Positions 1 through 10,042 of a stretch of DNA of 64,000 bases are shown here, one piece after another. The stretch covers positions 248,001 through 312,000 of the forward strand of contig CAVWJS010000004.1 of the NCBI GenBank assembly GCA_963755495.1. The letters are read 5' to 3'. The stretch comes from Bog-473 sp963755495 (GTDB lineage: Bacteria; Actinomycetota; Acidimicrobiia; Acidimicrobiales; RAAP-2). A model generated the notes under the pieces. That model saw only the letters and a program-made list of their open reading frames with translations. It made no database searches and was not told the DNA's origin. The stretch's first letter is position 1; each line of letters opens with the position of its first letter. The position numbers and the translations under genes were made by a program.

Positions 1-893
1 TTCGACGGTAGTGGGTGCTCTTCGGCGTCCAACGCTCGACCGTTCATTGGCATGTCTTTGGTCGAGTCACCTTTCTCGGAGCGTCTTTCGGCAACGGCGT
101 CCCCTCCTGAGGTCGAAGTGGCTGTTTTGGGTCCGGTGGAGATCCGTGGCGCCGCACGCCCCTTCTGCCGCGCCTCTTCAAGGGAGCTCGTCGTGTACCT
201 GGCCTTTCATCGACAGGGAGCGCTGAGCGATGTGTGGAGGACAGCTCTGTGGACCGACCGATGCATTGCCCCATCCACGCTCCACTCGACGGCGTCGGTG
301 GCCCGTCGAGCACTGGGCCGATCGCAGAGCGGGGCAGAGCACCTGCCGCGCGGCGGGCGACGACTGCGATTGGCGGACACGGTGGGGACCGACGTTGAAC
401 GATTCGCTCTCGCGGTGGCGGATCCCGATCCGGCCCGGTGGAAGGACGCGCTCGGCCTGGTGCGGGGTCGGCCATTCGAAGGGCTCCGCCTCGCGGACTG
501 GGCCGATCCTGGAAGGGACCCAGGCCCAGCTGGAGACGATGGTGGTCGACACCGCCCTGAAGGGTGGCTGAACACGCCCTTGCGTCGAGGACGCGGTGAG
601 GAGGCCGAATGGGTGATCCGCCGGGGTCTGCGGGTCAGCCCCTATGACGAGCGCCTCTATCGAGGCCTGCTCCGGGCCACGGAGATGATGGGGAACAGGG
701 TCGGGTATGCGGTCGGCCATGGAGGAAATTACTTCGTTTGGCCGCCGACGGCGTCGGTCGGTTCAAGGGGCTCGAGCTAGGCACGGTCGAACGGATGGCG
801 CAGCCGTTTGTCCACCCCACGACGGTGGCGCTCTTTCGGGAACTGGGTGAACGGCGGCACCCCGCAGCCGGGGGGGACCCGCCGAGGCTGTAG
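1..893 (+). CDS. BTAD/SARP-type transcriptional regulator, 3' part, frameshifted
   Basis: The reading frame is already open at base 1, so the 5' end lies outside the window. The visible part begins with a winged-helix-like segment (VAVLGPVEIRG, then a REL-VVYLAFHR stretch) typical of SARP/BTAD regulators. It continues into helical repeats (AEWVIRRGLRVSPYDERLYR) typical of the bacterial transcriptional activator domain. The first frame runs into a premature stop at 780. The expected C-terminus (HPTTVALFRELGERR) is in another frame and stops at 891-893, so at least one indel lies between about 500 and 770. Family members often regulate secondary metabolism or cell-surface genes. The target here is unknown, but the gene sits just upstream of a surface-glycan locus. 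Confidence 0.7.
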
Positions 894-907
894 GGTTTCG
901 TCCCGCC

Positions 908-1752
908 ATGGCCAGAAGCTCTACGGGAAAGTCGGTCGCACGCGCCGCCGCCACAGGGGGAGGCACGTCCTATCGAGGACAAATGCCGGTCAACTGGTAC
1001 GCCGCGCTCGTCGTGATCGTGCTGATCGGCATCGGTTCGGTCGTCCTGGCCCGGTACAACTACACGCAAGTCGTCCTCGGCGGACGCCACCCATCGTCGG
1101 GCAGACCTGGCACGCCGCACTGGCGTTCGACATCTGCGGGACAACGCGAGCCCGCGCTCACCGCGACAGCCTCGGGCTCGACCCAATGGCCTGACCACCA
1201 CCGGGAGCGGAGTCTTGTTGATCGCGCCCAAGACGAGTAGCGAAGCCGGGAACAATGCCACCCTGGGCAAGTTCGCCTCGGAGTACGCAGCGGGTGACTC
1301 TGACCAACACCTCGGTGCACTACCCCGGCGGTGTGACCTACAAGAACGGCCAGAAGTGTGCCGCCGGGACGCCCGACGCCGGCAAGGTGGGGGTTGTGCG
1401 GGCGCGCTCGTGGACCCTTTCGACGGCGAGCCAAAAGAGCGGGAGTGAGACCAAGCTGGTCGGTGGCAAGTACACCTCGAAGCCGGCCGGTCTCAAGCTT
1501 CGCAATAGCCAACTGATAACCGTCGGGTTCGGACCGTCGACAAAGGCCCTGCCCAAGGTGCCCGTCGGCGACGGAAGTGGCTCTCCTCCAGGCGATCAAT
1601 GGCACCTCGGCTCCGGTGACGACGACCACCGCCGCGCCGACCACCCCACCACCGCGGCATCAGGCACGACCACGACCACGACAGCATCCGGGACGACGAC
1701 AACGACCAGCAAGTCGGCCACAACGACCACCACCGCCAAGTCGTCCGGCTAA
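908..1752 (+). CDS. Membrane-anchored protein with Thr-rich C-terminal tail, frameshifted
   Basis: A short basic N-terminus (MARSSTGKSVAR) is followed by one transmembrane helix at about residues 28-50 (NWYAALVVIVLIGIGSVVLA). An extracytoplasmic domain of about 170 residues then contains GQTWHAALAFDICG and TNTSVHYPGG, and the protein ends in a low-complexity Thr/Ser/Ala tail. Protein-like sequence moves through three frames, with breaks near 1090-1150, 1200 and 1290, so the span is a reconstruction. The stop TAA (1750-1752) overlaps the ATG of the next gene, which implies translational coupling to the sugar nucleotidyltransferase. I do not recognise a named family. A structural or chaperone role in surface glycan assembly is only a guess from context. 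Confidence 0.6.
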
Positions 1753-2835
1753 TGAAGGCGGTTGTCCTCGTGGGTGGCGAGGGGACCAGGCTTCGGCCCC
1801 TCACCCTGTCGACGCCCAAGCAGATGCTCCCGATCGTCGGGGTGCCGATGATCGAACGGGTGCTGGCACATCTGGCGTCGCACGGCGTGGACGAGGCAAT
1901 TCTTGTCGCTGGGCTATCTGCCGGACGCCTTCAAAGAGGCCTATCCGCGAGGGGCATGCCGACCGGCGTTCGGCTGACGTATGCCGTGGAGTCCGAACCG
2001 CTCGACACGGCAGGGGCGGTGCGATTCGCCGCAACATCACGGCGGCGTCGATGAGACGTTCGTCGTCGTCAACGGTGATGTCCTCACCGACCTCGACCTC
2101 AGCTCTCTCGTCGCCTTCCATCGAGAGAGTGGCGCCGAGGGGACGATCGCTCTGCACCCGGTGCCCGACCCGTCGGCGTTCGGCGTGGTGCCGACCGACA
2201 GCGAAGGGCGGGTGACGGCCTTTGTCGAGAAGCCTCCCCGTGACGAGGCACCGACGAACGAGATCAATGCCGGCACCTATGTATTCGAACCATCGGTACT
2301 GGATCGCATTCCCGCCTACCGGACGCGTCTCGATCGAACGAGAGACGTTTCCGGCCATGGTGCGCAGCGGTGTTCTCTTCGCCCGGTCAGACGACGGGTA
2401 CTGGCTCGATACGGGAACGCCGGCGGCCTACCTGCAGGCCAACAGGATCTGGTTTCAGGGCAACGCAAGGGCATGCCCGTCCCAGGGATCGACGATCGCG
2501 GCGACGGCGTGTTCCTCGAGGGTGTGAGCACGATCGACGGGGAGGTCGTCGGGCCGTCCGTCATCTTCCCGGGTTGCACCATCGCCGACGGCGCACGGGT
2601 GGAGCGTTCAGCGTGCTCGGCGCCGGATCGGTGATCGAGGCCGGCGCGGTGGTCATCGACTCCGTACTGATGGAGGGCAGCCACGTGGCGGCCGACGCCA
2701 AAGTGGCGGGCTCGGTGCTGGGGCCGCACGCCACTGTCGGTCAGCGGGCCGACGTCCGTCCCGATGTCGGTATTGGGCGCACGTGCCGTGGTCGCCTCGG
2801 GCACACTGGTCGATGGCGAACGAGTAGCGGGCTAG
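1752..2835 (+). CDS. manC: Sugar-1-phosphate nucleotidyltransferase, probable mannose-1-phosphate guanylyltransferase
   Basis: The N-terminus carries the nucleotidyltransferase signature GGEGTRLRPLT (residues 8-18) and PKQMLPIVG. It is followed by NGDVLTDLDLS (metal and sugar binding region), an FVEKP motif and, in the last 100 residues, left-handed beta-helix hexapeptide repeats (VIEAGAVVIDSVLMEGS). This is the layout of GDP-mannose pyrophosphorylases, which make GDP-mannose from mannose-1-phosphate and GTP. The substrate is inferred from the neighbours: phosphomannomutase at 22802 and an Rmd-like reductase at 9120. The protein is spread over three frames, with shifts near 1910, 1955, 2040, 2310, 2450 and 2610. 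The start overlaps the upstream stop, and the stop is 10 bases before the next ATG. Confidence 0.8.
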
Positions 2836-2845
2836 GAGTCTTCAG

Positions 2846-3798
2846 ATGCGCACGATGGTGACAGGCGGAGCCGGTTTCATCGGTTCGACCCTGGTGGATC
2901 GACTGCTGGTCGAGGGACATGAAGTCGATGTCATCGACGATTTTTCGACGGGCTCGCTCTCCAATCTCGCCGATGCACGGGGGAGCGCGGGTCGGGCGCT
3001 GACCATCCACCATCTCGACATCACCGCGCCGGCCGTGATCGATCTCATGGTCGCGGCGCCGTCCCGAACTGGTCTTTCACCTGGCGGCCCAGGCGGACGT
3101 GCGGGTGTCGGTGGCCCGTCCGGCATTCGACGCCGAGGTGAACATCGTCGGATCCCTGCACGTTCTCGAAGGAGCGCGTCAGGCCGAGACCGAACGGGTG
3201 ATCTTCGCCGCCAGCGGCGGCACCTTGTACGGCGAGCCGGCGCCCGAGGACCTGCCCGTGCGCGAGGCGCATCCCCACCAGCCACTCTCCCCTTACGGGG
3301 TGGCGAAGAAGTCGGTGCTCGACTACCTGGTGGCCTATCGGGAGCTGCACGCGCTGGAGTTCTCGGCGTTGGCCCTGGCCAACGTCTACGGACCTCGCCA
3401 GAACCCGCACGGGGAGGCCGGCGTCGTGGTCGATCTTCGCCGACCGCCTCTTGCGCGGCGAGCCGGTGACCATCTTCGGGGACGGGGGCCAGACGCGGGA
3501 CTTCGTCTACGTCGATGACGTCGTCGACGCCTTCGTCCGGGCGGCGACGCGGGGGGTGGGCTGACCTGCAACATCGGGACCGGCATCGAGACCTCGGTGA
3601 ACGAGCTCTACGCCACCATGGCCGAACAGGCCGGGGTGGAGCCGCAAACCGTGTATGGCTCCTCTGCGGCCCGGTGAGCTGCTGCGCTCGAGTCTCGACA
3701 TCGAGCGGGCCGCGATTCAGCTCGGATGGCGCCCATGGACCAAGCTGGCCGACGGGACCCGCGCCGTGTTGGAGTTCGTGCGCCAGCAGCTGGCCTGA
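2846..3798 (+). CDS. NAD-dependent sugar epimerase/dehydratase (GalE-like)
   Basis: This is an extended SDR with the Rossmann motif TGGAGFIG (residues 6-13). VFHLAAQADVRVSV and a YxxxK pair in SPYGVAKK follow. The tail has NVYGPRQNPHGEAG, IFGDGGQTRDFVYVDDVV and NIGTGIETSVNEL. These are signatures of the UDP-glucose 4-epimerase/dTDP-glucose 4,6-dehydratase group. The enzyme would act on a nucleotide-activated sugar in the cytoplasm. The exact substrate cannot be read from the sequence. Two clear frameshifts, near 3058 and 3426, each look like one extra base. The gene lies in the glycan operon right after manC, and its stop codon sits in the first copy of a 15-base tandem repeat. Confidence 0.8.
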
Positions 3799-3829
3799 AC
3801 AGCAGCTGGCCTGACAGCAGCTGGCCTGA
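3784..3829 (+). repeat. 15-base tandem repeat covering a stop codon
   Basis: Three copies of CAGCAGCTGGCCTGA lie at 3784-3798, 3800-3814 and 3815-3829, separated by one base or none. The first copy supplies the last codons and TGA of the epimerase gene, and each later copy repeats the TGA. The array ends six bases before the convergent stop of the F420 ligase gene. Confidence 0.9.
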
Positions 3830-3834
3830 AACTT

Positions 3835-4566
3835 CTAACGGAACAGGTCTTCTTCGGGCGGGCGCACGATCTCGGACCGCACCGAGGCGCGGCGCAGCCA
3901 GCTCGTCGGGAACGCCGCGGACGATGGCCGCCGGGATGCCGCGATCCTTTCCCATGACGAGCTCGGCGGCCGACGCCAGCTCGTCGGCGACGCAGACTTC
4001 GGTGGCCACGAGCTCTCGACCGTTGGCATCGAGCGTCCCACGCAGGTCGATCACGGCGGCCACCCCGGCGCAGCCGATGGCCACGTCGGTCACGCCGCGG
4101 CGCCAGGTGCGACCGAACGTGTCGGAGATGATCACGCCTACGTCGACACCAAGGAGGGCACGGAGGCCGGCCCGGATCCGCCGCGCCGAGCGATCAGAGT
4201 CTTCGGGGAGTAGGGCGGCGGTTCCTAACGCGACGTTCGAGAGATCGATGCCCGCGTTGGCGCAGATGAATCCGTGTCGGGTCTCGCTGATGATGAGATC
4301 ACCGCGACGGCGCACGATGCGCACCGATTCCTGCTCGACCAGAGCGGCCTTGGCTGTCGGGATCGTCGGGATCGATGGCGACGAGGCGACCCTCGGCCTT
4401 GGAGACCACCTTCTGCGTGATGACGAGGACATCGCCCTGGCGACAATGTCGGGGCCGTCCGGCGAAGCCGGCGCCAGCGCGCTCGGCCACCATGTGGGCC
4501 AGGTCGGTTCCGGGCTCGATCTCACCGATGCCGCGCGAGGGGAATGAGCGTGATGCCGTCAGCCAC
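3835..4566 (-). CDS. cofE: Coenzyme F420-0:L-glutamate ligase
   Basis: The enzyme adds L-glutamates to F420-0 with GTP, the last step of F420 synthesis. Family signatures are clear: GIGEIEPGTDL near the N-terminus, GDVLVITQKVVSKAEGR, ETRHGFICANAGIDLSN, ISDTFGRTWRRGVTDVAIG and the C-terminal RPPEEDLFR just before the stop. The product is about 240 residues and ends there, so it lacks the C-terminal nitroreductase domain found in mycobacterial FbiB. I chose the GTG at 4566 because it continues into DGITLIP and overlaps the cofD stop by 8 bases. Frameshifts occur near 3890, 4350, 4460 and 4540. With cofD it forms a minus-strand F420 operon. Confidence 0.88.
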
Positions 4567-5512
4567 CGGCGTCGATCACCAATCGAGCCAGTGCTGCCGC
4601 GCGCTCGGGGGAGTCCATGATGGTGGGGGCAACGATGCAGCGCAGCCCTTCGGCCTCGACCGCCGCCGCGCTGGTCCCGGTCTGCTTCGTCGATCACGAG
4701 GGTGCTGACCCACGGTGCGTACAGCCGCGCCACTCCGACGACCGATGGATCCGATCCCAACTCCGCCATCAGCCGGTCAGCCGGACCCTTCAGGGCGGCA
4801 CCGGCCACGATGGGCGACACCGCGATGATGTCTTCTCGGCGCGAGGTGAGGGCGGGCAGGATGCCCGGCACGGCGAGGAGCGGCCCGATCGAGACAATCG
4901 GGTTCGAAGGGCAGACCACGATCTGATCCGCCTCGCGGAGCGCATCGAGCACCTGTGCCGTCGGTCGGGCCGTCTCGGCAGCCGGCGAACCGAACGGCAC
5001 TCACGGCAACGTCGTGGTGCAGGCGGACGAAGTAGTCCTGAAATGCCACCTCCGTGCCCGGCGGCCCGAGCTCGGTGGCGTCCGCCAAGGTCAGCATCGT
5101 CCGGACCGGGTCATCGGTCACCGGGAAGCAGGCGGACGCCGATCCTGGCGGCGGTCGGCGAGCGCGGCCGTCACCGCGGTGAGCGAATCGCCTGCACGAA
5201 GGCGCTCGGTGCGGAACAGATGCGTGGCCAGGTCGCGGTCGCCCGAGCCGGAACCAGCTCTCGCCTCCCAGGCGGGCCAGCTCCTCCATGACGGTCCAGG
5301 TCTCTCCGACGATGCCCCATCCGGTCTCCCGGTTGTCCATGCCGGCCAGCGTGTAGGTGATGGTGTCGAGGTCAGGACTGATGTGCAGGCCGTGAAGGAT
5401 GGTGTCGTCGCCCACATTGACGATGGCGGTGACGGAGCGTGGGAGGGACGACGCGGACGAGCCCGGAGAGCATGCGGGCAGCACCGACTCCGCCGCAGAG
5501 GGTGACAAGCAC
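4559..5512 (-). CDS. cofD: 2-phospho-L-lactate transferase family enzyme (CofD/FbiA), F420 biosynthesis
   Basis: This enzyme joins the phospholactyl or phosphoenolpyruvyl moiety to the deazaflavin Fo during F420 synthesis. The N-terminus VTLCGGVGAARMLSGL is the family's nucleotide-binding start. It is followed by NVGDDTILHGLHISPDLDT, TLAGMDNRETGWG and, in the C-terminal half, PSNPIVSIGPLLAVPGI and VAVSPIV-type sequence. The reconstructed length is about 317 residues, normal for the family. The start is set at GTG 5512, directly before LVTLCGG. Shifts near 4680, 4990, 5140, 5250 and 5440 break the frame. The gene overlaps cofE and is divergent from the glycosyltransferase at 5633. The pairing with glycan genes resembles the fbiA-fbiB/manC neighbourhood of mycobacteria. 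Confidence 0.87.
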
Positions 5513-5632
5513 GGTGCGAGCATAGAAGGCACCACGGCGGGCCGTCCGATCGGCCCGGGCCGACCTACGCCCGAGTGCCAACGCGGCCTGAGCCGTGTGC
5601 AAGGCTCCATCGGTGCCGATTGCGCCCACGAC

Positions 5633-6802
5633 ATGAGCGACGTGCGCAGATCGGCGCGCCTCAGGGTGGCACTCGACGCCACCCCTCTGCTGGGCCACCG
5701 AACGGGTGTCGGGCGTGTTCTGTCTGGGTGCGCTCCAGGCGTTGGGACAACGAGCGGATCTCGACGTGCAGGCCTTTGCCGTGAGTTGGCGCAGGCGAGC
5801 GGGGATCCGAGCGATGTTGCCCCCCCATGTGTCGGACCGGCAGCGGCCGATGCCCGCCCGGCCATTGCACGCTTTGTGGGGACGATGGTGCAACACCGCC
5901 CATCGAGTGGTTCATTGGAGATGTAGACGTGGTGCACGGGACCAATTTCGTCGTGCCGCCGACCAAGAGGGCGGGAGCCGTCGTTTCCGTGCACGACCTC
6001 ACTCCCCTTCATCATCCCGAACTGTGCAATCGAGCCACATTGGCCTACCCGGGTCTTATTCGAAAGGCACTGCGACGCGGAGCCTGGGTGCACACGGATT
6101 CGGCCTTCGTGGCCGACGAGGTGATGGAGGCATTTGGTGCCGACCCGGCTCGTGTCCGCGTCGTGGCGCCCGGCGTATCGCCACCGATCGAGCTGGATCC
6201 CGCGACGGCCCGTGCGCACGCCGCGTCGTATCTCCCCGCCGGGGTGCAGTCGTTACGTGCTCGCCGATTGGCACCGCTGAGCCGCGCAAGGATCTTCCCG
6301 GCCTGGTGCGCGCCTTCGATCAGTTGGCCGATCGTCACGCCGAACTAGCTCTTGTGCTGGCCGGACCGCCGGGGTGGGGCGAGGAAGCACTCGATGCCGG
6401 CGATCGCGGGGGCCCGGGCCGAAACGAGAGTGGTGCGGACAGGCTGGCTCGAGGCCACTGCACCTGGCGGCGCTGCTTGCGGGAAGCCGCCGTCTTGGCC
6501 TTTCCTTCTTTGTACGAGGGATTCGGGTTCCCGCCGCTCGAGGCTATGGCCGTCGGTGTGCCCGTTGTCGCAACGCGCGCCGGCTCGCTGCCTGAGGTGT
6601 TGGGCGAACGGGGCGAGTATGGTCGACGTTGGCGATGACGACGGGTTTGGTGGAGGCCCTGGACAACGTGCTCAGTGATGCGGAACTGCGCGCACGCCTC
6701 GTCGTGGCGGGGGCAGAACGAGCGGCGTCATTCAGCTGGGATCACTGTGGCGAGGGCTTGGCTCAGCTCTACCACGATGTCGGGGTCGCCGGTCGTGACT
6801 GA
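5633..6802 (+). CDS. GT4-family glycosyltransferase, frameshifted
   Basis: The protein begins RVALDATPLLGHRTGVGR, the acceptor-side loop of GT-B enzymes. It continues with VHGTNFVVPP and VVSVHDLTPLHHPELC. The donor half has GTAEPRKDLPGLVRAF, AGPPGWGEEAL and the E-x7-E type motif YEGFGFPPLEAM, then VPVVATRAGSLPEV. It would transfer a sugar from a nucleotide donor on the cytoplasmic face, probably GDP-mannose or a derivative judging by the neighbours. Shifts near 5700, 5830, 5900, 6250, 6400, 6480 and 6610 spread it over three frames. The TGA stop (6800-6802) overlaps the GTG of the next glycosyltransferase by 8 bases, so the three GT genes form a tight operon. Confidence 0.82.
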
Positions 6803-7956
6803 TCGAGCCGAACCGAAGGTGTTGATGGCCGTCGAACAGTTGCGGCGAGCCGTCCCCGGGGGCATCGGTGCCTATGCCCGTGGGCTGTTGGGGGGCATCG
6901 CACAATGTGCCGTCGACGGCGACGAGATCGACCTCTCGCTTCTGGCTAGCCGCGTCCCCGGACGGCTCTTCCAGACAGGCTCAGCGCGGCCGGACCCGCT
7001 GGCACGATTCGGGCGGCCGATCCGCGCTGTCGCACCTTCCAGGCCCGCTGCTCACCAGGGCATGGGATCACGGGTGGGTTCGCGCGCCGTCGGGCTTCAA
7101 TGTCGTGCACTCTGTCTCGCTGGCCACTCCGTCTTCGCACTCGTCAAATCCCGTGCGCCATGTGGTGACGGTGCACGATGTGGCGTGGCGCCGGCATCCC
7201 GAGGCGACCACGTCGCGGGGCGCAAAGTGGCACGAGGCTGCGCTCCGTCGCGCCCGGGACTCTGACGCCGCATTGATCGTGACGTCCAAATTCGTCGCCG
7301 CGGATCTGCTCGCCGACGGTGTGCAGAGTGACCGCATCACCATCGTCCATGGAGGCAGCGACCATCTCGTTCCCGAGGATCCACTACAAACGGAGGCGTT
7401 GCTCCACCGCTTAGGCGTGCATGGGGAGTTCCTGCTGACGGTCAGCACGCTGGAGCCCCGCAAGAATGTCGACCGGTTGCTCCAAGCATACGGACTGATC
7501 CGGGCCGAGCTCCCCGAGCCTTGGCCGCTCGTGATCGTGGGGCCGACGGGGTGGGGCCCCACCCTTTCGGGCCCGCCAGATCAAGAAGGTGTGGTGTTCG
7601 CCGGCGCGGTCAGCGATGCCGCGCTCACCGGGCTCTATCGACGCGCCCGCGCCTTTGCCTACGTTCCTTTGACCGAAGGCTACGGCCTTCCACCGCTCGA
7701 GGCGATGCGAACCGGGACACCGTCCGTCATTGCCAATGAGGTGCCGAGCGTGGTGGATCTCGAGGAGCCTGGGCCACCACCGGCGCGCATCGTCGACCCC
7801 TTCGACGTCGAAGAAATTGCAGCCGGCCTGACCGCCGTTCTCGCCGATGAGACGGTACGGGCGGACCTCGCGGTACGCGGAGCGGCCCACGCCCGCTCGC
7901 GCACGTGGAAGACGGCAGCGCATCAGCACATCGGGATCTGGAGGACCCTGGCATGA
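6795..7956 (+). CDS. GT4-family glycosyltransferase
   Basis: This GT-B enzyme of about 387 residues begins at GTG 6795, overlapping the upstream stop. ATG 6825 is an alternative start. Visible signatures are PGGIGAYARGLL (glycine-rich loop), VVTVHDVAWRRHPE, LTVSTLEPRKNVDRLL, VIVGPTGWGP and the catalytic region TEGYGLPPLEAMRTGTP. One shift near 7045 moves the reading from the first to the second frame. The remaining 300 residues are continuous. It is a close paralogue in layout of the genes on both sides. Its stop overlaps the next start as ATGA at 7953-7956. Three consecutive similar enzymes suggest stepwise building of one oligosaccharide. Confidence 0.87.
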
Positions 7957-9110
7957 CCGCGCCGCTGGCGCTCTCGCTCGACGTCTCCGCCGTTCCCATC
8001 CGACCGGGAGGGGCCGGGTACTACACCATCGCCATCGCCCAGGGGCTCTGCGCCCGGGACGACATCGCACTGACCATGGTGGCGCGTCGCGGCGACGAGG
8101 AGCGCTGGAACGTCTTGAGCTCCCGAGCGGCGCAGGTGCTGAGTGCAGTTCCCGCCTCTCGTCCGGCTCGCCTGGCTTTCGAACAGGTTCGCTTTCCCAG
8201 GCTTCTCGACGCCCTCGGCGTGCAGGTCCACCATGCACCCCACTACACCATGCCGGCGAGAGCACCTGTTCCCTGCGTCGTGACGATCCACGACCTCACG
8301 TTCTTCGATCACCCCGAATGGCATGTTCGCTCAAAGGCTTTGTTCTTCCGCCGGGCGATCCGCCAGGCCGCCGCGCATGCATCTGCTCTCGTCTGTGTGA
8401 GCGAGGCCACCGCGACGCGTCTGCGCGCTTGCTGCGACGTTCAGGCACCGATCATCGTGGCGCCCCACGGGGTCGATCATGTGCGCTTCACGCCGATGGA
8501 GCCATCAACGGGAGCTGATCGCGCTCTCCTCGCAGAACACGGAGTTCCTCCTCATGGATCGTTGGTTGCCTTCGTGGGAACGCTGGAGCCCCGTAAAGGT
8601 GTGGCATCACTCATCTCCGCCTTCGACAGAGTCGCGGACAGGCAGAATGACGCGCTTCTCGTGCTTTGCGGGCAGATCGGTTGGGGACTGGCCGAGACCG
8701 AACAGACCTTGGCCCGGGCGCGCCACGGCGACCGGATCGTCCGCCTGGGCTACCTACCGGATGACGCCGTGCCTGCACTCCTGCGGGAGGCCACCGTGGT
8801 GGCCTATCCGGCGCTGGAGGAGGGATTCGGACTCCCGGCCCTCGAAGCCTTGGCCTGTGGCGCTCCGCTTATTACGACGGAGGGCACCGCCATGGCCGAG
8901 ATGGCGCAGGAAGCGGCCGATCTCATTCCCCCCGGTGACGACGCTGCGCTGGCCGATGCGTTGGCGCAGGCGCTGACGCTCGGGAAGGGGGCTCCTGACG
9001 TGCAGCGACGTCGCGCCGCCGGGGTTGCGCGGGCTTCCCAATTCACCTGGTCGGCAAGCGTGGACACGCACGTCAGGGCCTATTACGTGGCCCTCGGCGC
9101 CCCGCAGTAG
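7953..9110 (+). CDS. GT4-family glycosyltransferase, intact
   Basis: The frame is unbroken at 385 residues, normal for the family. Motifs include RPGGAGYYTIAIAQGL (residues 17-32), VTIHDLTFFDHPEW (110-123), PHGVDHVRF (171-179), FVGTLEPRKGVASLISAF (208-224) and EEGFGLPALE (289-298). The last one holds the conserved glutamates that bind the donor nucleotide sugar. The start ATG overlaps the preceding stop, and the downstream reductase begins 10 bases after the stop. It most likely adds a mannose or deoxyhexose to a lipid- or protein-linked acceptor. The specific donor and linkage cannot be predicted from sequence alone. Confidence 0.92.
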   Translation: MTAPLALSLDVSAVPIRPGGAGYYTIAIAQGLCARDDIALTMVARRGDEERWNVLSSRAAQVLSAVPASRPARLAFEQVRFPRLLDALGVQVHHAPHYTMPARAPVPCVVTIHDLTFFDHPEWHVRSKALFFRRAIRQAAAHASALVCVSEATATRLRACCDVQAPIIVAPHGVDHVRFTPMEPSTGADRALLAEHGVPPHGSLVAFVGTLEPRKGVASLISAFDRVADRQNDALLVLCGQIGWGLAETEQTLARARHGDRIVRLGYLPDDAVPALLREATVVAYPALEEGFGLPALEALACGAPLITTEGTAMAEMAQEAADLIPPGDDAALADALAQALTLGKGAPDVQRRRAAGVARASQFTWSASVDTHVRAYYVALGAPQ

Positions 9111-9119
9111 GGTGCACGG

Positions 9120-10010
9120 ATGCGCGCGTTGATCACGGGGGGCAAGGGATTCGTCGGCAATTGGCTGGCCGCGCACCTCAAGGAGTCCGGGGACGACGTG
9201 GTAGCGATCGACATCGAGACGGACATCGCCGACGGGCCAGCCTTGCGCAAGGTCGTTGCTGATGCCTCGCCCGAAGCGATCTATCACCTGGCCGCTATGA
9301 CGCATGTTGGTGAGAGTTGGGAGAACCCGAGTCAGGTGCTCAGGGTCAATGTGCTGGGCACCGCCGAGTTGTTGGCGGCGGCCCGGGCCTTGGAGACCCC
9401 GCCGATCGTGCTGGTGGTGAGCTCGGCCGAGGTGTATGGAGTAGTCAGCCCGACGCAGCTTCCCCTGCGCGAGGACACGCCGACCGCTCCTGCGACGCCG
9501 TATGCCGCGAGCAAGTTGGCGGCGGAGGCCGTGGCGCTGCAGGCGTGGCGGGGCTATCGCCAACCGGTCATTGTCGTGCGGCCTTTCAACCACATTGGGC
9601 CCGGACAGTCTCCGAACTTCGCCGTACCGGCTCTGGCCAAGCGGATCGTGGAAGCACGCAAGGCCGGGACACGTTCGCTGAACGTGGGCACACTGACCAC
9701 AAGGCGCGATTTCACCGACGTGCGTGACGTGGTGGTGGCCTACCGCGCACTCATCGTCGACGGCGTGCCGGGGACTACCTATAACGTCTGTTCAGGCCGG
9801 GACGTCGCGATCTCCGACGTGGCGGACCAGCTCCTGGCCCTTGCGCACGCCGACCTCGAGCTTGTCATCGATCCCGCGTTGGTGCGCCCGGTCGACGTGC
9901 CGGTGCTGCGTGGCGATGCCACCTTGTTGCACACGGCGACCGGTTGGTCCCCTTCTATTCCGCTCGCGACCACGCTCGCTGACGTTCTGGCCTCTTGGGA
10001 GGCGGAATAG
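9120..10010 (+). CDS. rmd: NAD(P)-dependent sugar reductase, GDP-6-deoxy-D-mannose reductase-like
   Basis: This is an intact 296-residue extended SDR. It has the Rossmann motif TGGKGFVG (residues 6-13), catalytic Ser101/102 and YAASK (Tyr128, Lys132), and RPFNHIGPGQ (154-163). It ends with LRGDATLLHTATGWSPSI and TLADVLASW. This C-terminal pattern is characteristic of GDP-4-dehydro-6-deoxy-D-mannose reductases (Rmd), which make GDP-D-rhamnose. A dehydratase with another substrate remains possible. Together with the nucleotidyltransferase at 1752 it would convert mannose units into deoxyhexose donors for the adjacent glycosyltransferases. It faces a small minus-strand gene with a 32-base convergent gap. 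Confidence 0.82.
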   Translation: MRALITGGKGFVGNWLAAHLKESGDDVVAIDIETDIADGPALRKVVADASPEAIYHLAAMTHVGESWENPSQVLRVNVLGTAELLAAARALETPPIVLVVSSAEVYGVVSPTQLPLREDTPTAPATPYAASKLAAEAVALQAWRGYRQPVIVVRPFNHIGPGQSPNFAVPALAKRIVEARKAGTRSLNVGTLTTRRDFTDVRDVVVAYRALIVDGVPGTTYNVCSGRDVAISDVADQLLALAHADLELVIDPALVRPVDVPVLRGDATLLHTATGWSPSIPLATTLADVLASWEAE

Positions 10011-10042
10011 CGGCAAGACGGTCGAGCGCGGCGCACTAGTGC

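Noticed and set aside
4777..6219. A long minus-strand frame of 480 residues
   Set aside because: Only its middle part (before 5512) matches CofD; the rest is antisense to the glycosyltransferase and is a frame artefact.
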